Assembly (NCBI GenBank): GCA_963750735.1
Contig: CAVVRY010000002.1
Span: 62,001 to 126,000, forward strand
Direction of reading: 5' to 3'
DNA: 64,000 nucleotides
From: JANTGF01 sp963750735
GTDB lineage: Bacteria; Bacteroidota; Bacteroidia; Bacteroidales; VadinHA17
This document shows, piece after piece, positions 8,266-16,834 of this stretch. The notes beneath the pieces were generated by a model. The model worked only from the letters and a program-made list of their open reading frames with translations, did no database searches and had not been told where the DNA came from. A program made the position numbers and the translations under genes. Position 1 is the stretch's first letter, and the number at the start of each line of letters is the position of its first letter.

Positions 8266-9393
8266 ATGAAGATTTCATCCAATTTTGATGGTGGAAATAT
8301 TTCGGTGTTGTCTATTGATTCCATGGATGATATTCAACTTGAAATAAGAAAAGATACCTTGTCTGAGTTTTCTCAGTGGTTTTATTTTAGAATGCAGGGT
8401 GCTGCCGGGTATCCATGTTCAGTAAAAATTATGAATGCCGGTGATACTTTTGAGCCTGATGGATGGAAAGATTACAATGTTGTAGCCTCATATGACAGGA
8501 TGAACTGGTTTCGCGTTCCCACATCTTTTGATGGAAAAATTCTTTCTTTTGACCATACACCGCAGTTTAATTCTGTTTTTTACGCCTATTTTGTTCCCTT
8601 TTCCTATGAGCAACATCTTGATATGATTCATACAGCTCAGATTTCCCCACTATGCGTACTTGAGTCACTTGGAAATACTGTTCAGGGGAGAGATATTGAT
8701 CTCTTAACGATTGGAGATCCGGGAGAGGATAAGAAGAAAATCTGGTTTATTGCCCGCCAGCATCCAGGTGAGACAATGGCATCGTGGTTTATGGAAGGAC
8801 TTATTGATCGCTTGCTGGATGAAAATGATGCAGTATCGAGAAAAGTACTTCAGAAAGCTGTTTTTTACATTGTTCCAAATATAAATGTAGACGGATCTGT
8901 TTTGGGCAACCTTCGTGTAAATGCTGCCGGGAAAAACCTTAATCGTGAATGGGCCAATCCCAGCCAATCAGAAAGCCCCGAAGTATATCATGTGTTAAAC
9001 AGAATGGAGAAAAACGGAGTGGATTTGAATCTCGATATTCATGGAGATGAAGCTTTACCATACAATTTTGCTTCTTCTATTGATGGTATTCCGGCTTTTG
9101 ACAAAAGACTTAAAACTCTTCAGGACAAATTTTTATCTGCCTGGGAAGGTATAAATCCTGATTTTCAAACAGAGCATGGCTACAAAAAAGATAAACCGGG
9201 GAAGGCCAACCTGAATATTTGTTCAAAACAAATTGCTCAGCGATTTAACTGTCTTTCTCTAACAATAGAAATGCCTTTTAAAGACAATAAGAACTTGCCC
9301 AATCCGGCTACAGGCTGGTCCCCCGAAAGATCGGCAATCTTTGGAGAATCAGTTCTCGATGTTATACTGGCTATTGCTGATGATTTAAGATAA
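8266..9393 (+). CDS. M14-family zinc carboxypeptidase, cytosolic-carboxypeptidase-like
   Basis: 375 aa with no signal peptide, so cytoplasmic. An N-terminal beta domain (about residues 1-125) precedes the metallocarboxypeptidase domain. Zinc ligands H166 and E169 (RQHPGET) and H259 (DIHGDE), substrate-binding N226-R227 (NLNREW) and the catalytic glutamate E335 (TIEMPF) are all visible. The layout matches the M14 subfamily related to eukaryotic cytosolic carboxypeptidases (AGTPBP1/AGBL), whose bacterial members are little studied. It is followed 16 bp later by a membrane coiled-coil protein. Likely role: removal of C-terminal residues from a protein or peptide; substrate unknown. Confidence 0.88.
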   Translation: MKISSNFDGGNISVLSIDSMDDIQLEIRKDTLSEFSQWFYFRMQGAAGYPCSVKIMNAGDTFEPDGWKDYNVVASYDRMNWFRVPTSFDGKILSFDHTPQFNSVFYAYFVPFSYEQHLDMIHTAQISPLCVLESLGNTVQGRDIDLLTIGDPGEDKKKIWFIARQHPGETMASWFMEGLIDRLLDENDAVSRKVLQKAVFYIVPNINVDGSVLGNLRVNAAGKNLNREWANPSQSESPEVYHVLNRMEKNGVDLNLDIHGDEALPYNFASSIDGIPAFDKRLKTLQDKFLSAWEGINPDFQTEHGYKKDKPGKANLNICSKQIAQRFNCLSLTIEMPFKDNKNLPNPATGWSPERSAIFGESVLDVILAIADDLR

Positions 9394-9408
9394 CTAATTC
9401 AAGTTTCT

Positions 9409-10014
9409 ATGGAAAGACATCAAAATTTTGCACGGTATTTCTTTATAAGCGCAGGTCTAATCATTTTCCTGTACTGTGCACTTGCACCATTTAATGCAAT
9501 TGATAAGCAAATTCGAAGATATTATAAATCGCAGGCAGAATGGCATGGAGAAAAAGCCAAAAGTGATTTTTTGTTGACCGAATACAATTCTTTAAAAAAG
9601 CAAATTGAAGATTTGAATAATATTGTAGATCAGGAAGCAAATGAAATTAGTAGTTTGATTTTTGAGGCCGGAGCCTTAGGCGATTCTATTCTCCAAATAA
9701 TGAATGACCCTGGAAGTATTTCCAATCTGGCTGACTCACTCACAGTATTAGATGAAACAATCAGACACAATGAACGGTTGGTTGACTCCTTAAACCAGGA
9801 GTTTGAAGCAAACTCTGGTATGCTCATAGCTATGATGGAAAAATATAATAAACGTGATGAGGAAATTAAATTAAGAACTTTTAAGGTAGAGGGTATGGAA
9901 AAGTCTGTTTTTGCTTCAAAAATTATCGTATTTACAAATATTGTTTTATCAATATTATTGTTTTTACTTGGAGTTGTACTACTCATCAAAGGATTGGCAA
10001 TGAAGAATCAATAA
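9409..10014 (+). CDS. Membrane protein with coiled-coil, function unknown
   Basis: 201 aa; not recognised. One membrane helix near the N-terminus (about 11-28, FFISAGLIIFLYCALAPF) and a second near the C-terminus (about 172-194) bracket a helical, heptad-like region (about 40-165) rich in Glu, Asn, Leu and Ser. The coiled-coil would therefore lie on one side of the membrane as a hairpin. It starts 16 bp after the M14 carboxypeptidase and may be co-transcribed. It could be a scaffold or tether; no catalytic motif is seen. Confidence 0.7.
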   Translation: MERHQNFARYFFISAGLIIFLYCALAPFNAIDKQIRRYYKSQAEWHGEKAKSDFLLTEYNSLKKQIEDLNNIVDQEANEISSLIFEAGALGDSILQIMNDPGSISNLADSLTVLDETIRHNERLVDSLNQEFEANSGMLIAMMEKYNKRDEEIKLRTFKVEGMEKSVFASKIIVFTNIVLSILLFLLGVVLLIKGLAMKNQ

Positions 10015-10117
10015 ATCAATCACTAATAGATGCCTATTCTTATTGTGAAAAATAATAAAATCACATGCTTTAATCCATTTTTTGATCCATTCTTTCCCTT
10101 TCAAAGACAGATTTCAC

Positions 10118-10125
10118 TAAATTTG
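10118..10125 (+). promoter_or_regulatory. -7 box for the phosphofructokinase gene
   Basis: TAAATTTG matches TAnnTTTG and lies 69 bp before the start codon at 10195. A TTTC at 10093-10096 is a possible weak -33 element, 21 bp away. Confidence 0.5.
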
Positions 10126-10194
10126 GCCTCACAAAATTTAATTCACGAAATAATCTTTTTAAGAATATAATATTTATTAAAAACTCTTTTCTAC

Positions 10195-11400
10195 ATGGCT
10201 AATACAAAAAAAATCAAAGGCATAATCGCAATTTTAACCGGTGGTGGCGATGTTCCAGGTCTGAATCCTGCTATTCGGGCGGTAACAATCAGAGCGAATC
10301 GTGAAGGATATAAAGTAATCGGTTTAAGACGCGGGTGGGCTGGTATAACTGAACTTATCAGAGATAAAAAGTTTGACAACAGCGGGAATTATATTACTTT
10401 GACTGATGATATCGTTGATAAGGCTGGTCGTACGGGAGGAACTTTCTTACACTCCTCAAGAACACGACCAAGTCATATGCCAAAAGAGAAAGTACCCGAG
10501 CACTTAAAATCAATCTATAATGAAGAGGTCAACGACCTTACGCCTGAAATTATTAAAAATCTGGAATGGTTAAATGTTGATTATCTTATTCCAATAGGGG
10601 GAGATGATACATTGAGCTATGGTGTCAGACTTTACAAGGAAGGTGTGAAAGTGGTTGCCATTCCAAAAACAATGGATAACGACGTTCCTGGTACTGATTA
10701 TTGCATTGGTTTTAGCACCTGTGTAACCAGAACAATTATGATGACCAACAATTTACGTACATCAGCTGGTTCACATGAAAGAATTTTAGTAATGGAGGTT
10801 TTCGGTCGTTATGCCGGCTTTACAGCTATGTTACCTACTATGGCAGGGGCGGCAAACAGATGTGTTATTCCAGAGTATCGGTTTGATATTGACCACCTTA
10901 CAGACCTGTTGGTATACGATAGAAATAAAAACCCAAGTAAATATTCAGTAGTACTGGTTTCTGAGGGAGCTATGTTTAAGGGAGGTGAAATGGTATTCCA
11001 ACATGCTGAAAAAGATATGTTTGGTCACGCAAAGTTGGGTGGAGTTGGTGATCTGGTTTCTTCTGAAATAAAGAGTATCTCAGCAAAGTATAACCATGGG
11101 GCGCCCATTAATGTAATCAATCAAAAACTTGGATATCTTGTTCGGGGTGGAGATCCTGACGCTGTTGATTCTATTGTTCCAATGGCATTTGGAAACCTGG
11201 CTCTTGATTTAATCCTGGGTGGATTCCATGGTCGTCTGGTTGTTTTGAAAAATGGTAGATATGACGATGTTCCCATCGACGTAGTTACCAGTTCAAAAAA
11301 GGTAGTTAATGTTGAAAAATACTACAACATTAAGCGCTTAAGGCCTCATTATCACCGATTTGAAATGAAACCATTGTTTTTAATGGCGGCTGATAGTTGA
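10195..11400 (+). CDS. Pyrophosphate-dependent 6-phosphofructokinase
   Basis: 401 aa, PFK-A superfamily. The phosphoryl-donor site reads GGDDT (135-139), and the catalytic loop reads PKTMDNDVPGTD with K158 and D161. ATP enzymes have GGDGS and GTIDND at these places; Asp at position 138 and Lys at 158 are the established markers of pyrophosphate use. The predicted reaction is reversible phosphorylation of fructose 6-phosphate with PPi in glycolysis and gluconeogenesis. It has its own promoter and a clear terminator. Donor choice is inferred from residues only; family membership is certain. Confidence 0.93.
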   Translation: MANTKKIKGIIAILTGGGDVPGLNPAIRAVTIRANREGYKVIGLRRGWAGITELIRDKKFDNSGNYITLTDDIVDKAGRTGGTFLHSSRTRPSHMPKEKVPEHLKSIYNEEVNDLTPEIIKNLEWLNVDYLIPIGGDDTLSYGVRLYKEGVKVVAIPKTMDNDVPGTDYCIGFSTCVTRTIMMTNNLRTSAGSHERILVMEVFGRYAGFTAMLPTMAGAANRCVIPEYRFDIDHLTDLLVYDRNKNPSKYSVVLVSEGAMFKGGEMVFQHAEKDMFGHAKLGGVGDLVSSEIKSISAKYNHGAPINVINQKLGYLVRGGDPDAVDSIVPMAFGNLALDLILGGFHGRLVVLKNGRYDDVPIDVVTSSKKVVNVEKYYNIKRLRPHYHRFEMKPLFLMAADS

Positions 11401-11427
11401 TAATATTTATTTGAAAATGCATACAAG

Positions 11428-11456
11428 GCCCAATTTCTTTTAATTGGGCTTTTTTG
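11428..11456 (+). terminator. Intrinsic terminator after the phosphofructokinase gene
   Basis: Stem GCCCAATT / AATTGGGC (428-435 with 442-449), six-base loop, followed by TTTTTTG. It lies 27 bp after the stop codon. Confidence 0.88.
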
Positions 11457-11510
11457 TTTTTTACCTAACTTGACTGTATCTTTCATAAAATAAATAACTC
11501 TCAATTTATT

Positions 11511-12116
11511 ATGAAAAAGGAATCTCGTTTTGAGGCCAGGTATATAAATGGAGATCTTCCATGGGATGTTAAAAGAGCAGATAGCAGCCTTACAATTCTG
11601 GTTGAAGATAAAACCATTCCACAGGGAAGGGTGTTAGAAATTGGTTGTGGAACGGGTGACAATTCGATTTGGCTTGCACAACAAAAATTTGAAGTAACGG
11701 CCTGCGATGTTTCAGCAACAGCCATTAAATTAGCCCAGGAAAAAGCACAAAAAAACAAAGTGGGTTGTAATTTTATGGTAGCTGATTTTCTTAATGAATC
11801 AATATCAGGGGGGCTTTTCGATTTTGTTTTCGACCGAGGTTGTTTTCATAGCTTTAGAACAGCTAAAAAAAGATTAAGAATTGCCAAAAATGTATCCTCT
11901 CATCTGAATGAAAACGGTTTGTGGCTGTCATTAATAGGTTCTGCTGATGCCCCACCGAGGGAAATTGGACCTCCAATGCTATCTGCTAAAAATATTGTTG
12001 ATGCAGTTGAGAAATATTTTGAAATTATTTCTCTTACTAAAAATCACTTTGAAACCGATCAGCCAAATCCCGCTCCAAATTGGGTTTGCCTGATGAAGAA
12101 AAGAAAAAAGGACTAA
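11511..12116 (+). CDS. Class I SAM-dependent methyltransferase
   Basis: 201 aa. Motif I VLEIGCGTGDN (about residues 42-52) and the acidic end of strand 2 (TACDVS) mark an S-adenosylmethionine-binding Rossmann fold; FDFVFDRGCFHSF follows at the motif II/post-II position. The C-terminal WVCLMKKRK looks intact. The acceptor substrate cannot be deduced; related proteins are often annotated as thiopurine or tellurite methyltransferase-like. It stands alone between a terminator and a repeat-rich stretch. Confidence 0.88.
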   Translation: MKKESRFEARYINGDLPWDVKRADSSLTILVEDKTIPQGRVLEIGCGTGDNSIWLAQQKFEVTACDVSATAIKLAQEKAQKNKVGCNFMVADFLNESISGGLFDFVFDRGCFHSFRTAKKRLRIAKNVSSHLNENGLWLSLIGSADAPPREIGPPMLSAKNIVDAVEKYFEIISLTKNHFETDQPNPAPNWVCLMKKRKKD

Positions 12117-12377
12117 TCTCTAATATCCAAAAGTCAAGCTCCAAATAATAAATAAATCACAAGAACCAAATTCTAAATTCAATGTGTTTGTTATTTGTAG
12201 TATTGGACTTTCAAGCAGGTGGATTTTTTTCTAAACACGAAATGACATTAGAGGCAATCCATCCATTTATCAATGTCATTTCGACCGCAGGGAGAAATCT
12301 CTTCCTTGTTTCCCCATCGCTGGCGCGGATTTCTAATCCGTGTCTTTTCAATATATTTGCTTTTCAAAAAATAAGTC
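12117..12377. repeat. Repeat-rich intergenic stretch upstream of the REP transposase
   Basis: No convincing gene is present. It holds a degenerate low-complexity segment (about 12120-12180, with AAATTC/CCAAATAA-like words also seen near 25330-25500), a copy of the TGTCATTTCGA...GAGAAATCTC family at 12273-12301, and the left REP at 12317-12344. Confidence 0.5.
12317..12344 (+). repeat. REP palindrome, left copy
   Basis: Stem-loop GCGGATT-TCT-AATCCGTG preceded by TCGCTGGC. Its inverted counterpart lies at 12919-12946 on the other side of the transposase gene. Read in the same orientation, the two differ at only a few positions. Confidence 0.75.
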
Positions 12378-12908
12378 GTGAGCAGAAAATACAAATTTCA
12401 TAATCCAGAAGGAGTGTATTTTGTTACTTTTGCAGTTCAGGGTTGGGTTGATGTTCTTACCCGTAATGAATATAAGAATATTCTTATTGATAACCTTGCC
12501 TATTGCCAAAAGCACAAAGGCCTTGTGATATTTGCATGGTGCATCATGTCCAACCATGTACACCTGATTATTCGGTCTGAAGATGGTTTTTTACTATCCG
12601 ATATTCTAAGGGATTATAAAAAGTTTACTAGTAAGGCGATAATTAAAGCTATTGTAGAAAATTATAGAGAAAGCCGTAAAGAATGGTTGCTGGAACAGTT
12701 CAGGACATCAAAAGGATATCGATTCTGGCGGTCAGACAACAAGCCGATAGAACTTTGGAGCAATGCGGTAATTAGTCAAAAGCTTAATTATATACATCGA
12801 AATCCGGTTGAGGAAGGTTTGGTTTTCAGGGCTGAAGATTATGTGTATAGTAGTGCAACGAATTATGTTGGGGAAAAAGGCTTGTTGGATATAATTGTTA
12901 TTAAATAG
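12378..12908 (+). CDS. REP-associated tyrosine transposase (RAYT, Y1/IS200-like)
   Basis: 176 aa from a GTG start. The HUH nuclease signature HVH (H60, H62 in CIMSNHVHLI) is intact, and a C-terminal YIHRNPV segment (Y138) is typical of the TnpA_REP subfamily. The enzyme is expected to nick single-stranded DNA at REP hairpins. Inverted REP copies lie 34 bp upstream and 10 bp downstream, which is the usual arrangement of a domesticated RAYT with its own REPs. Reading frame and motifs are undamaged, so it may be active. Which tyrosine is the nucleophile is not certain from sequence alone. Confidence 0.92.
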   Translation: MSRKYKFHNPEGVYFVTFAVQGWVDVLTRNEYKNILIDNLAYCQKHKGLVIFAWCIMSNHVHLIIRSEDGFLLSDILRDYKKFTSKAIIKAIVENYRESRKEWLLEQFRTSKGYRFWRSDNKPIELWSNAVISQKLNYIHRNPVEEGLVFRAEDYVYSSATNYVGEKGLLDIIVIK

Positions 12909-12918
12909 ATGATATAAT

Positions 12919-12946
12919 AGCACGGATTAAAAATCCGCGCTAACGA
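12919..12946 (-). repeat. REP palindrome, right copy, inverted
   Basis: AGCACGGATT-AAA-AATCCGCGCTAACGA is the reverse-complement form of the left REP at 12317-12344, with a few substitutions. Together they flank the transposase as an inverted pair. Confidence 0.75.
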
Positions 12947-12971
12947 ATGGAATCCATGATTTCAATTCACT

Positions 12972-13043
12972 TAAAATTATAGTTGCCTGTTTTAATTTCT
13001 ATTTTTGTAAATGCACTAAAATTATAATTGCCGTTTTATTTCG
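12972..13043 (+). repeat. Short direct repeat upstream of dtd
   Basis: AAAATTATAGTTGCCTGTTTTA (from about 12972) recurs as AAAATTATAATTGCCGTTTTA (from about 13018). The dtd -7 box lies between the two copies. Function unknown. Confidence 0.4.
13000..13007 (+). promoter_or_regulatory. -7 box for the dtd-mazG-deoC operon
   Basis: TATTTTTG matches TAnnTTTG and lies 61 bp upstream of the GTG start of dtd. It is the first box upstream of three closely spaced genes. Confidence 0.5.
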
Positions 13044-13068
13044 ACCCCACAACAAATCATTTTGAACA

Positions 13069-13521
13069 GTGAGAGCCCTAATTCAGAAAGTTTCAAGTGC
13101 GTCAGTAAACATTGAAAACTCCATTAAATCAAAAATTGATAAGGGTTTATTGATTTTATTGGGTATTGAAGACGATGATAATCTGGAAGATATAGATTGG
13201 CTATGCAAAAAAATCTCCCAGTTACGAATATTTGATGATGAAAATGGGGTGATGAATCTGTCCATTCAGGATATTGACGGGGAGGCTCTTGTAATCAGCC
13301 AGTTTACACTACATGCCAAGGTAAAAAAGGGAAACCGTCCTTCATACATAAAGGCTGCAAAGCCCGATATTGCAATTCCTCTTTACAATCAGTTTGTAGG
13401 TGCTCTGAATCAACTTATTTCCAAAGAAATTCAAACTGGTGAATTTGGAGCATATATGCAAATATCTTTGGTGAATGATGGTCCTGTAACAATATTTATA
13501 GACACAAAGAATAAAGAATGA
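13069..13521 (+). CDS. dtd: D-aminoacyl-tRNA deacylase
   Basis: 150 aa, the normal length, from a GTG start (MRALIQKVSSASV is the conserved N-terminus). The signature SQFTLHA (about 76-82) and the C-terminal NDGPVTI (NxGPxT motif) are present; these form the active-site gate that accepts D-aminoacyl-tRNA and excludes L-forms. The enzyme acts as a cytoplasmic dimer, cleaving D-amino acids and glycine from mischarged tRNA. It overlaps the next gene by 4 bp (ATGA), so the two are translationally coupled. Confidence 0.96.
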   Translation: MRALIQKVSSASVNIENSIKSKIDKGLLILLGIEDDDNLEDIDWLCKKISQLRIFDDENGVMNLSIQDIDGEALVISQFTLHAKVKKGNRPSYIKAAKPDIAIPLYNQFVGALNQLISKEIQTGEFGAYMQISLVNDGPVTIFIDTKNKE

Positions 13522-13853
13522 CAATAGTAGAAGCACAAAACCAGGTTGATAAATGGATTAAAGAATATGGTGTCAGGTATTTTAACGAGCTTACCAATAT
13601 GGCTCTTCTTACAGAGGAGGTAGGTGAACTGGCCCGAATAATTGCCAGGAAGTACGGAGAACAATCCTTTAAAAAGAAGGAAGAAAAAATAAGTCTGGGT
13701 GAAGAAATGGCCGATGTACTTTTTGTACTCATTTGCCTTGCCAATCAAACAGGTGTTGATTTAACCGATGCTTTTGAAAAGTCCCTTTCCAAAAAGACTG
13801 CAAGGGATAAGGAAAGACACCAGAATAATTCAAAACTTTCAAATCGAAAATAA
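13518..13853 (+). CDS. MazG-like nucleotide pyrophosphohydrolase
   Basis: 111 aa, a single all-alpha MazG domain. The metal-binding pattern EExxE (TEEVGE, about residues 32-37) and ExxD (EEMADVLF, about 68-75) are present. Such enzymes hydrolyse non-canonical or excess nucleoside triphosphates to monophosphates. The order dtd-mazG-deoC is common in Bacteroidota. It overlaps dtd by 4 bp and is followed 16 bp later by deoC. Exact nucleotide preference unknown. Confidence 0.9.
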   Translation: MTIVEAQNQVDKWIKEYGVRYFNELTNMALLTEEVGELARIIARKYGEQSFKKKEEKISLGEEMADVLFVLICLANQTGVDLTDAFEKSLSKKTARDKERHQNNSKLSNRK

Positions 13854-13869
13854 AATCTAAATAGTATCC

Positions 13870-14758
13870 ATGAATCCTATAGTAACGAAGCTCGACACCC
13901 CTGTAAATCAAGAGGAGATAAGACAGAATAGCCAGAAAATGATTGAAAACAGCAAGAAGGAATTGTCTGTTGAAAACCTCAAATTAATCATGAGTCTGAT
14001 TGACCTGACTACTCTAAATGTTACCGACAACGAGGAAGTTGTATCAGAAATGTGTAATAAGGTTGAAGATTTTCAGGATGTATTTCCAAAAATACCAAAT
14101 GTAGCGGCTATTTGTGTTTATCCTTCATTGATTTCCGTTGTTCATTCTGCTATTTCAAAACCTAATTTTGGAATTGCGTCTGTTGGTGCAGGATTTCCGG
14201 CCTCACAAACATTTCCCGAGATTAAAATCCGGGAGGTTCAACTTGCTGTTGAGAATGGCGCCAATGAAATTGATATTGTTTTAAGCGTAGGAAAATTCCT
14301 TGCCGGTAAATTTGACGATGTTTATGACGAAATTGTAGGATTAAAGAATGCTGCGGGTGCTGCAAAACTTAAAGTAATATTAGAAACCGGGGCTCTTCCA
14401 GATTATGATGCGGTTAGAAAAGCTTCCGTTCTTGCTATGGCGGCCGGGGCTGACTTTATCAAAACCTCAACAGGGAAAATTAATCCGGCAGCTACTCCGG
14501 AGGCTTTTTTGGTAATGGTAAATGCTATTTCTGATTTTTATAAGGAAACCGGGAAATCATGTTGGTATCAAGCCGGCCGGTGGTATTTCTGTTGTAGAGG
14601 ATGCCTTGATATATTTTAACATTGTAAAAAATGTGTTGGGTAATAATTGGCTTAACAATAAACTTTTCCGGATAGGTGCCAGCAGACTTACAAATAATCT
14701 ACTTGATAAAATTCATGAACTCTCAGGAGAAGAGAATTTAAATCAGCCTTATTTTTAA
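13870..14758 (+). CDS. deoC: Deoxyribose-phosphate aldolase (one-base frameshift)
   Basis: The first frame holds the aldolase core up to GKSC, including the Schiff-base lysine in DFIKTSTGK. The second frame continues with VGIKPAGGIS, the other conserved lysine segment, and ends NQPYF. Removing one base near 14560-14568 joins them to GK-x-VGIKPAGG, the normal family sequence, giving 295 aa. The enzyme splits 2-deoxyribose 5-phosphate into glyceraldehyde 3-phosphate and acetaldehyde in deoxynucleoside catabolism. It is the third gene after dtd and mazG. The extra base is either a real inactivating mutation or a sequence error. Confidence 0.9.
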
Positions 14759-14795
14759 TTCTATTCCTAGCTTTCTGTGAACTTTGAATTTTCTG

Positions 14796-14803
14796 TATCT
14801 TTG
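14796..14803 (+). promoter_or_regulatory. -7 box for the DUF4271 gene
   Basis: TATCTTTG with a TTTC 20 bp upstream (14772-14775). It overlaps a possible GTG start at 14803, which therefore cannot be the real start and makes ATG 14821 the best choice. Confidence 0.55.
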
Positions 14804-14820
14804 TGCAAATTTTTTCATAT

Positions 14821-15979
14821 ATGAGCGGAAAAACCAAAGACATATTCATTCATCCCCATGAAATAGGTCCCGCTTTACAACAAGATACACTGGCAAAGTC
14901 CGATACAATTCCCCCCATTCCAATCCAAAAACAGGATAGTACAAAAACAGATACCTCCACGCAATTCATTAAGAAATACTCCACAAGTGAGGCTGATAGT
15001 ATTTTGATCCAGAATGAGCTGAGGTTAAAGAAAATTGAATCTCTTCGCAGAGCCAGGGAACAAAGACAGCAAGAGGAAGCAAGAAAAGAACTTGAGCTTA
15101 CCCGCCAAAAAGCTGATTTTGAATCAAATAACATAATTTTCTTATATGATTCACTACACAATTGGCCGAATCCATTTTTTCTGGATAACATTCAGATTGA
15201 GCCATTTGAAACAGTGACCCGGGAAACTGATTTTTTTATTTATGAAAATCAAGAAAGTATAAATGATACCACTGAGGTTATTTTGGTTGAGCCAAAAAAA
15301 TCCACTTCTACTCAACCACAACCTGGTTCATATGAAAATATTAATCATGCCTGGTATTTAATTATTTTCTTGCTGGCTTTGGCACAGTTGGCCCGGGTAA
15401 GATTGTATTACGGTAAGTTTTTTGTGCCCGTTTTTTACTCGCTTATCAGCTATAAAACTGAAAACAATTTATATCGAAATAAGAACACCCCCTTCATACG
15501 GTATAGTTTTGGTATGAATACCATCTTTTTTCTAATTGCCCCTTTGTTTTTTTATCAAGTTTCCAATTTTTACGGGTTCAACATTCTGCCATATTCCCCA
15601 ATGGTAAATTATCTCATTCTGGTAGGTGTTTTCATTGGCTGGTATTTAATAAAATTTATAACTCTTAGGGCTTATTGGTTATATTTCACATTCTGAAAAA
15701 TTATTCAACGAATACTTTTTTAGTTTTTCTCTGTCTGTAAAAAATATTACGTTATTTCTAATTCCGATATCCGTTTTTGAAGCATATATTGATGTCGGAG
15801 TAAATCATTTATTTATTTATCTCGGAGTTGTATTGGTTGGATTGGTCTATGTTTTAAGGATTTTCAGATTATTTTATTTATTTCTTATTAAAAGACTTTC
15901 TGTATTATATGGAATTTTGTATCTTTGCGCCTTGGAAATTTTACCTATCCTGATCTTGATCAGGATTTTGTATCTATAA
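14821..15979 (+). CDS. DUF4271 integral membrane protein (one-base frameshift)
   Basis: N-terminal cytoplasmic-looking part rich in Gln, Glu and Arg (about residues 1-170), then a set of membrane helices. The first frame stops at 15696. Another frame, open from 15662, continues through more helices and ends ALEILPILILIRILYL at 15979, the expected family C-terminus. Removing one base within 15662-15694 gives 385 aa. Family role is unknown; it precedes hemD in many Bacteroidota, as here. Start chosen at ATG 14821 because a -7 box ends at 14803. The hemD promoter lies inside its 3' end. Confidence 0.85.
15920..15927 (+). promoter_or_regulatory. -7 box for hemD inside the DUF4271 3' end
   Basis: TATCTTTG with TTTC at 15897-15900, 19 bp upstream. 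It excludes the TTG at 15925 as the hemD start and points to a start further downstream, at 16015. Confidence 0.55.
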
Positions 15980-16014
15980 CCAGTAAAGATTCGTTTAACT
16001 TAAATTTACGGGCC

Positions 16015-16767
16015 TTGAAAATTAAAAAAGTACTAGTATCACAGCCAGCTCCTTCAAACGGGAAGTCCCCATATCATGATCTTGCTGAGAAGAATAATTT
16101 AAAAATAGACTTTCAGCCATTTATCCATGTTGAAGGAATTCCTGTAAAAGAATTCAGGCAAAAAAGAATTAGCATTCTTGATCATTCTGCTGTTATTTTT
16201 ACCAGTAAAACTGCTATTGATCACTACTTTCGAATCGCTGAGGAGATGAGGATTCAGATTCCGGATACAATGAAATATTTTTGTGTAACCGAGGCAAATG
16301 CCCATTACCTGCAGAAATATATTGTATATAGAAAAAGAAAAATTTTCTATGGTAAAGGAACTTTCGAGGATCTTATGGAATTAATTGTTAAAAATAGTGG
16401 AGAGACTTTTTTGTGCCCTCTTTCAGATGTGCATAAAGCAGAAATTCCTGAGCTATTAAAAAAGCACAAGATCAATTATTCCAAAGCGATATTATATAAA
16501 ACTGTCTGCAGTGATCTTTCACACCTTTCTGCTGTCAAATACGATATTCTTGTATTTTTTAGCCCGACTGGTATTAAATCACTTATGCATAATTTTCCCG
16601 AATTTGAACAGAACAGTACTAAAATTGCATGTTTTGGACCAACTACTGCCAATGCAGTTAAAGAAGCAGGTTTAAGAATTGATATTCAGGCTCCAAATCC
16701 AAAGGCACCTTCAATGACGATGGCTTTGGATCAATTCATTACCGAACACAATAAGAACAATAAGTAA
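16015..16767 (+). CDS. hemD: Uroporphyrinogen-III synthase
   Basis: About 250 aa from a TTG start: LKIKKVLVSQPAPSNGKSPY is the conserved N-terminus of Bacteroidota HemD. The frame is open further upstream to 15925, but that part overlaps the promoter and the end of DUF4271. The protein cyclises hydroxymethylbilane to uroporphyrinogen III in haem synthesis. Two alternating alpha/beta halves are visible (VIFTSKTAIDHYF; ILVFFSPTGIKSL), the latter the usual FxSPSG-like motif. It lies in the typical cluster before rnpA and yidD. The family is poorly conserved, but context supports the call. Confidence 0.88.
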   Translation: MKIKKVLVSQPAPSNGKSPYHDLAEKNNLKIDFQPFIHVEGIPVKEFRQKRISILDHSAVIFTSKTAIDHYFRIAEEMRIQIPDTMKYFCVTEANAHYLQKYIVYRKRKIFYGKGTFEDLMELIVKNSGETFLCPLSDVHKAEIPELLKKHKINYSKAILYKTVCSDLSHLSAVKYDILVFFSPTGIKSLMHNFPEFEQNSTKIACFGPTTANAVKEAGLRIDIQAPNPKAPSMTMALDQFITEHNKNNK

Positions 16768-16834
16768 CTATTCGTTCTATTACAAAATTTGACTCTGTAT
16801 CATTTTCTTCAGGTTTTCATTTTCAACCGGACTG

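Noticed and set aside
12238..12247. Lone ACGAAATGACA-type words as separate elements
   Set aside because: They are partial matches to the dispersed repeat ends and too short to annotate on their own.
12182..12403. Open frame of 73 aa before the REP transposase
   Set aside because: It runs through the dispersed repeat and the left REP, has no protein-like composition and overlaps the transposase start.
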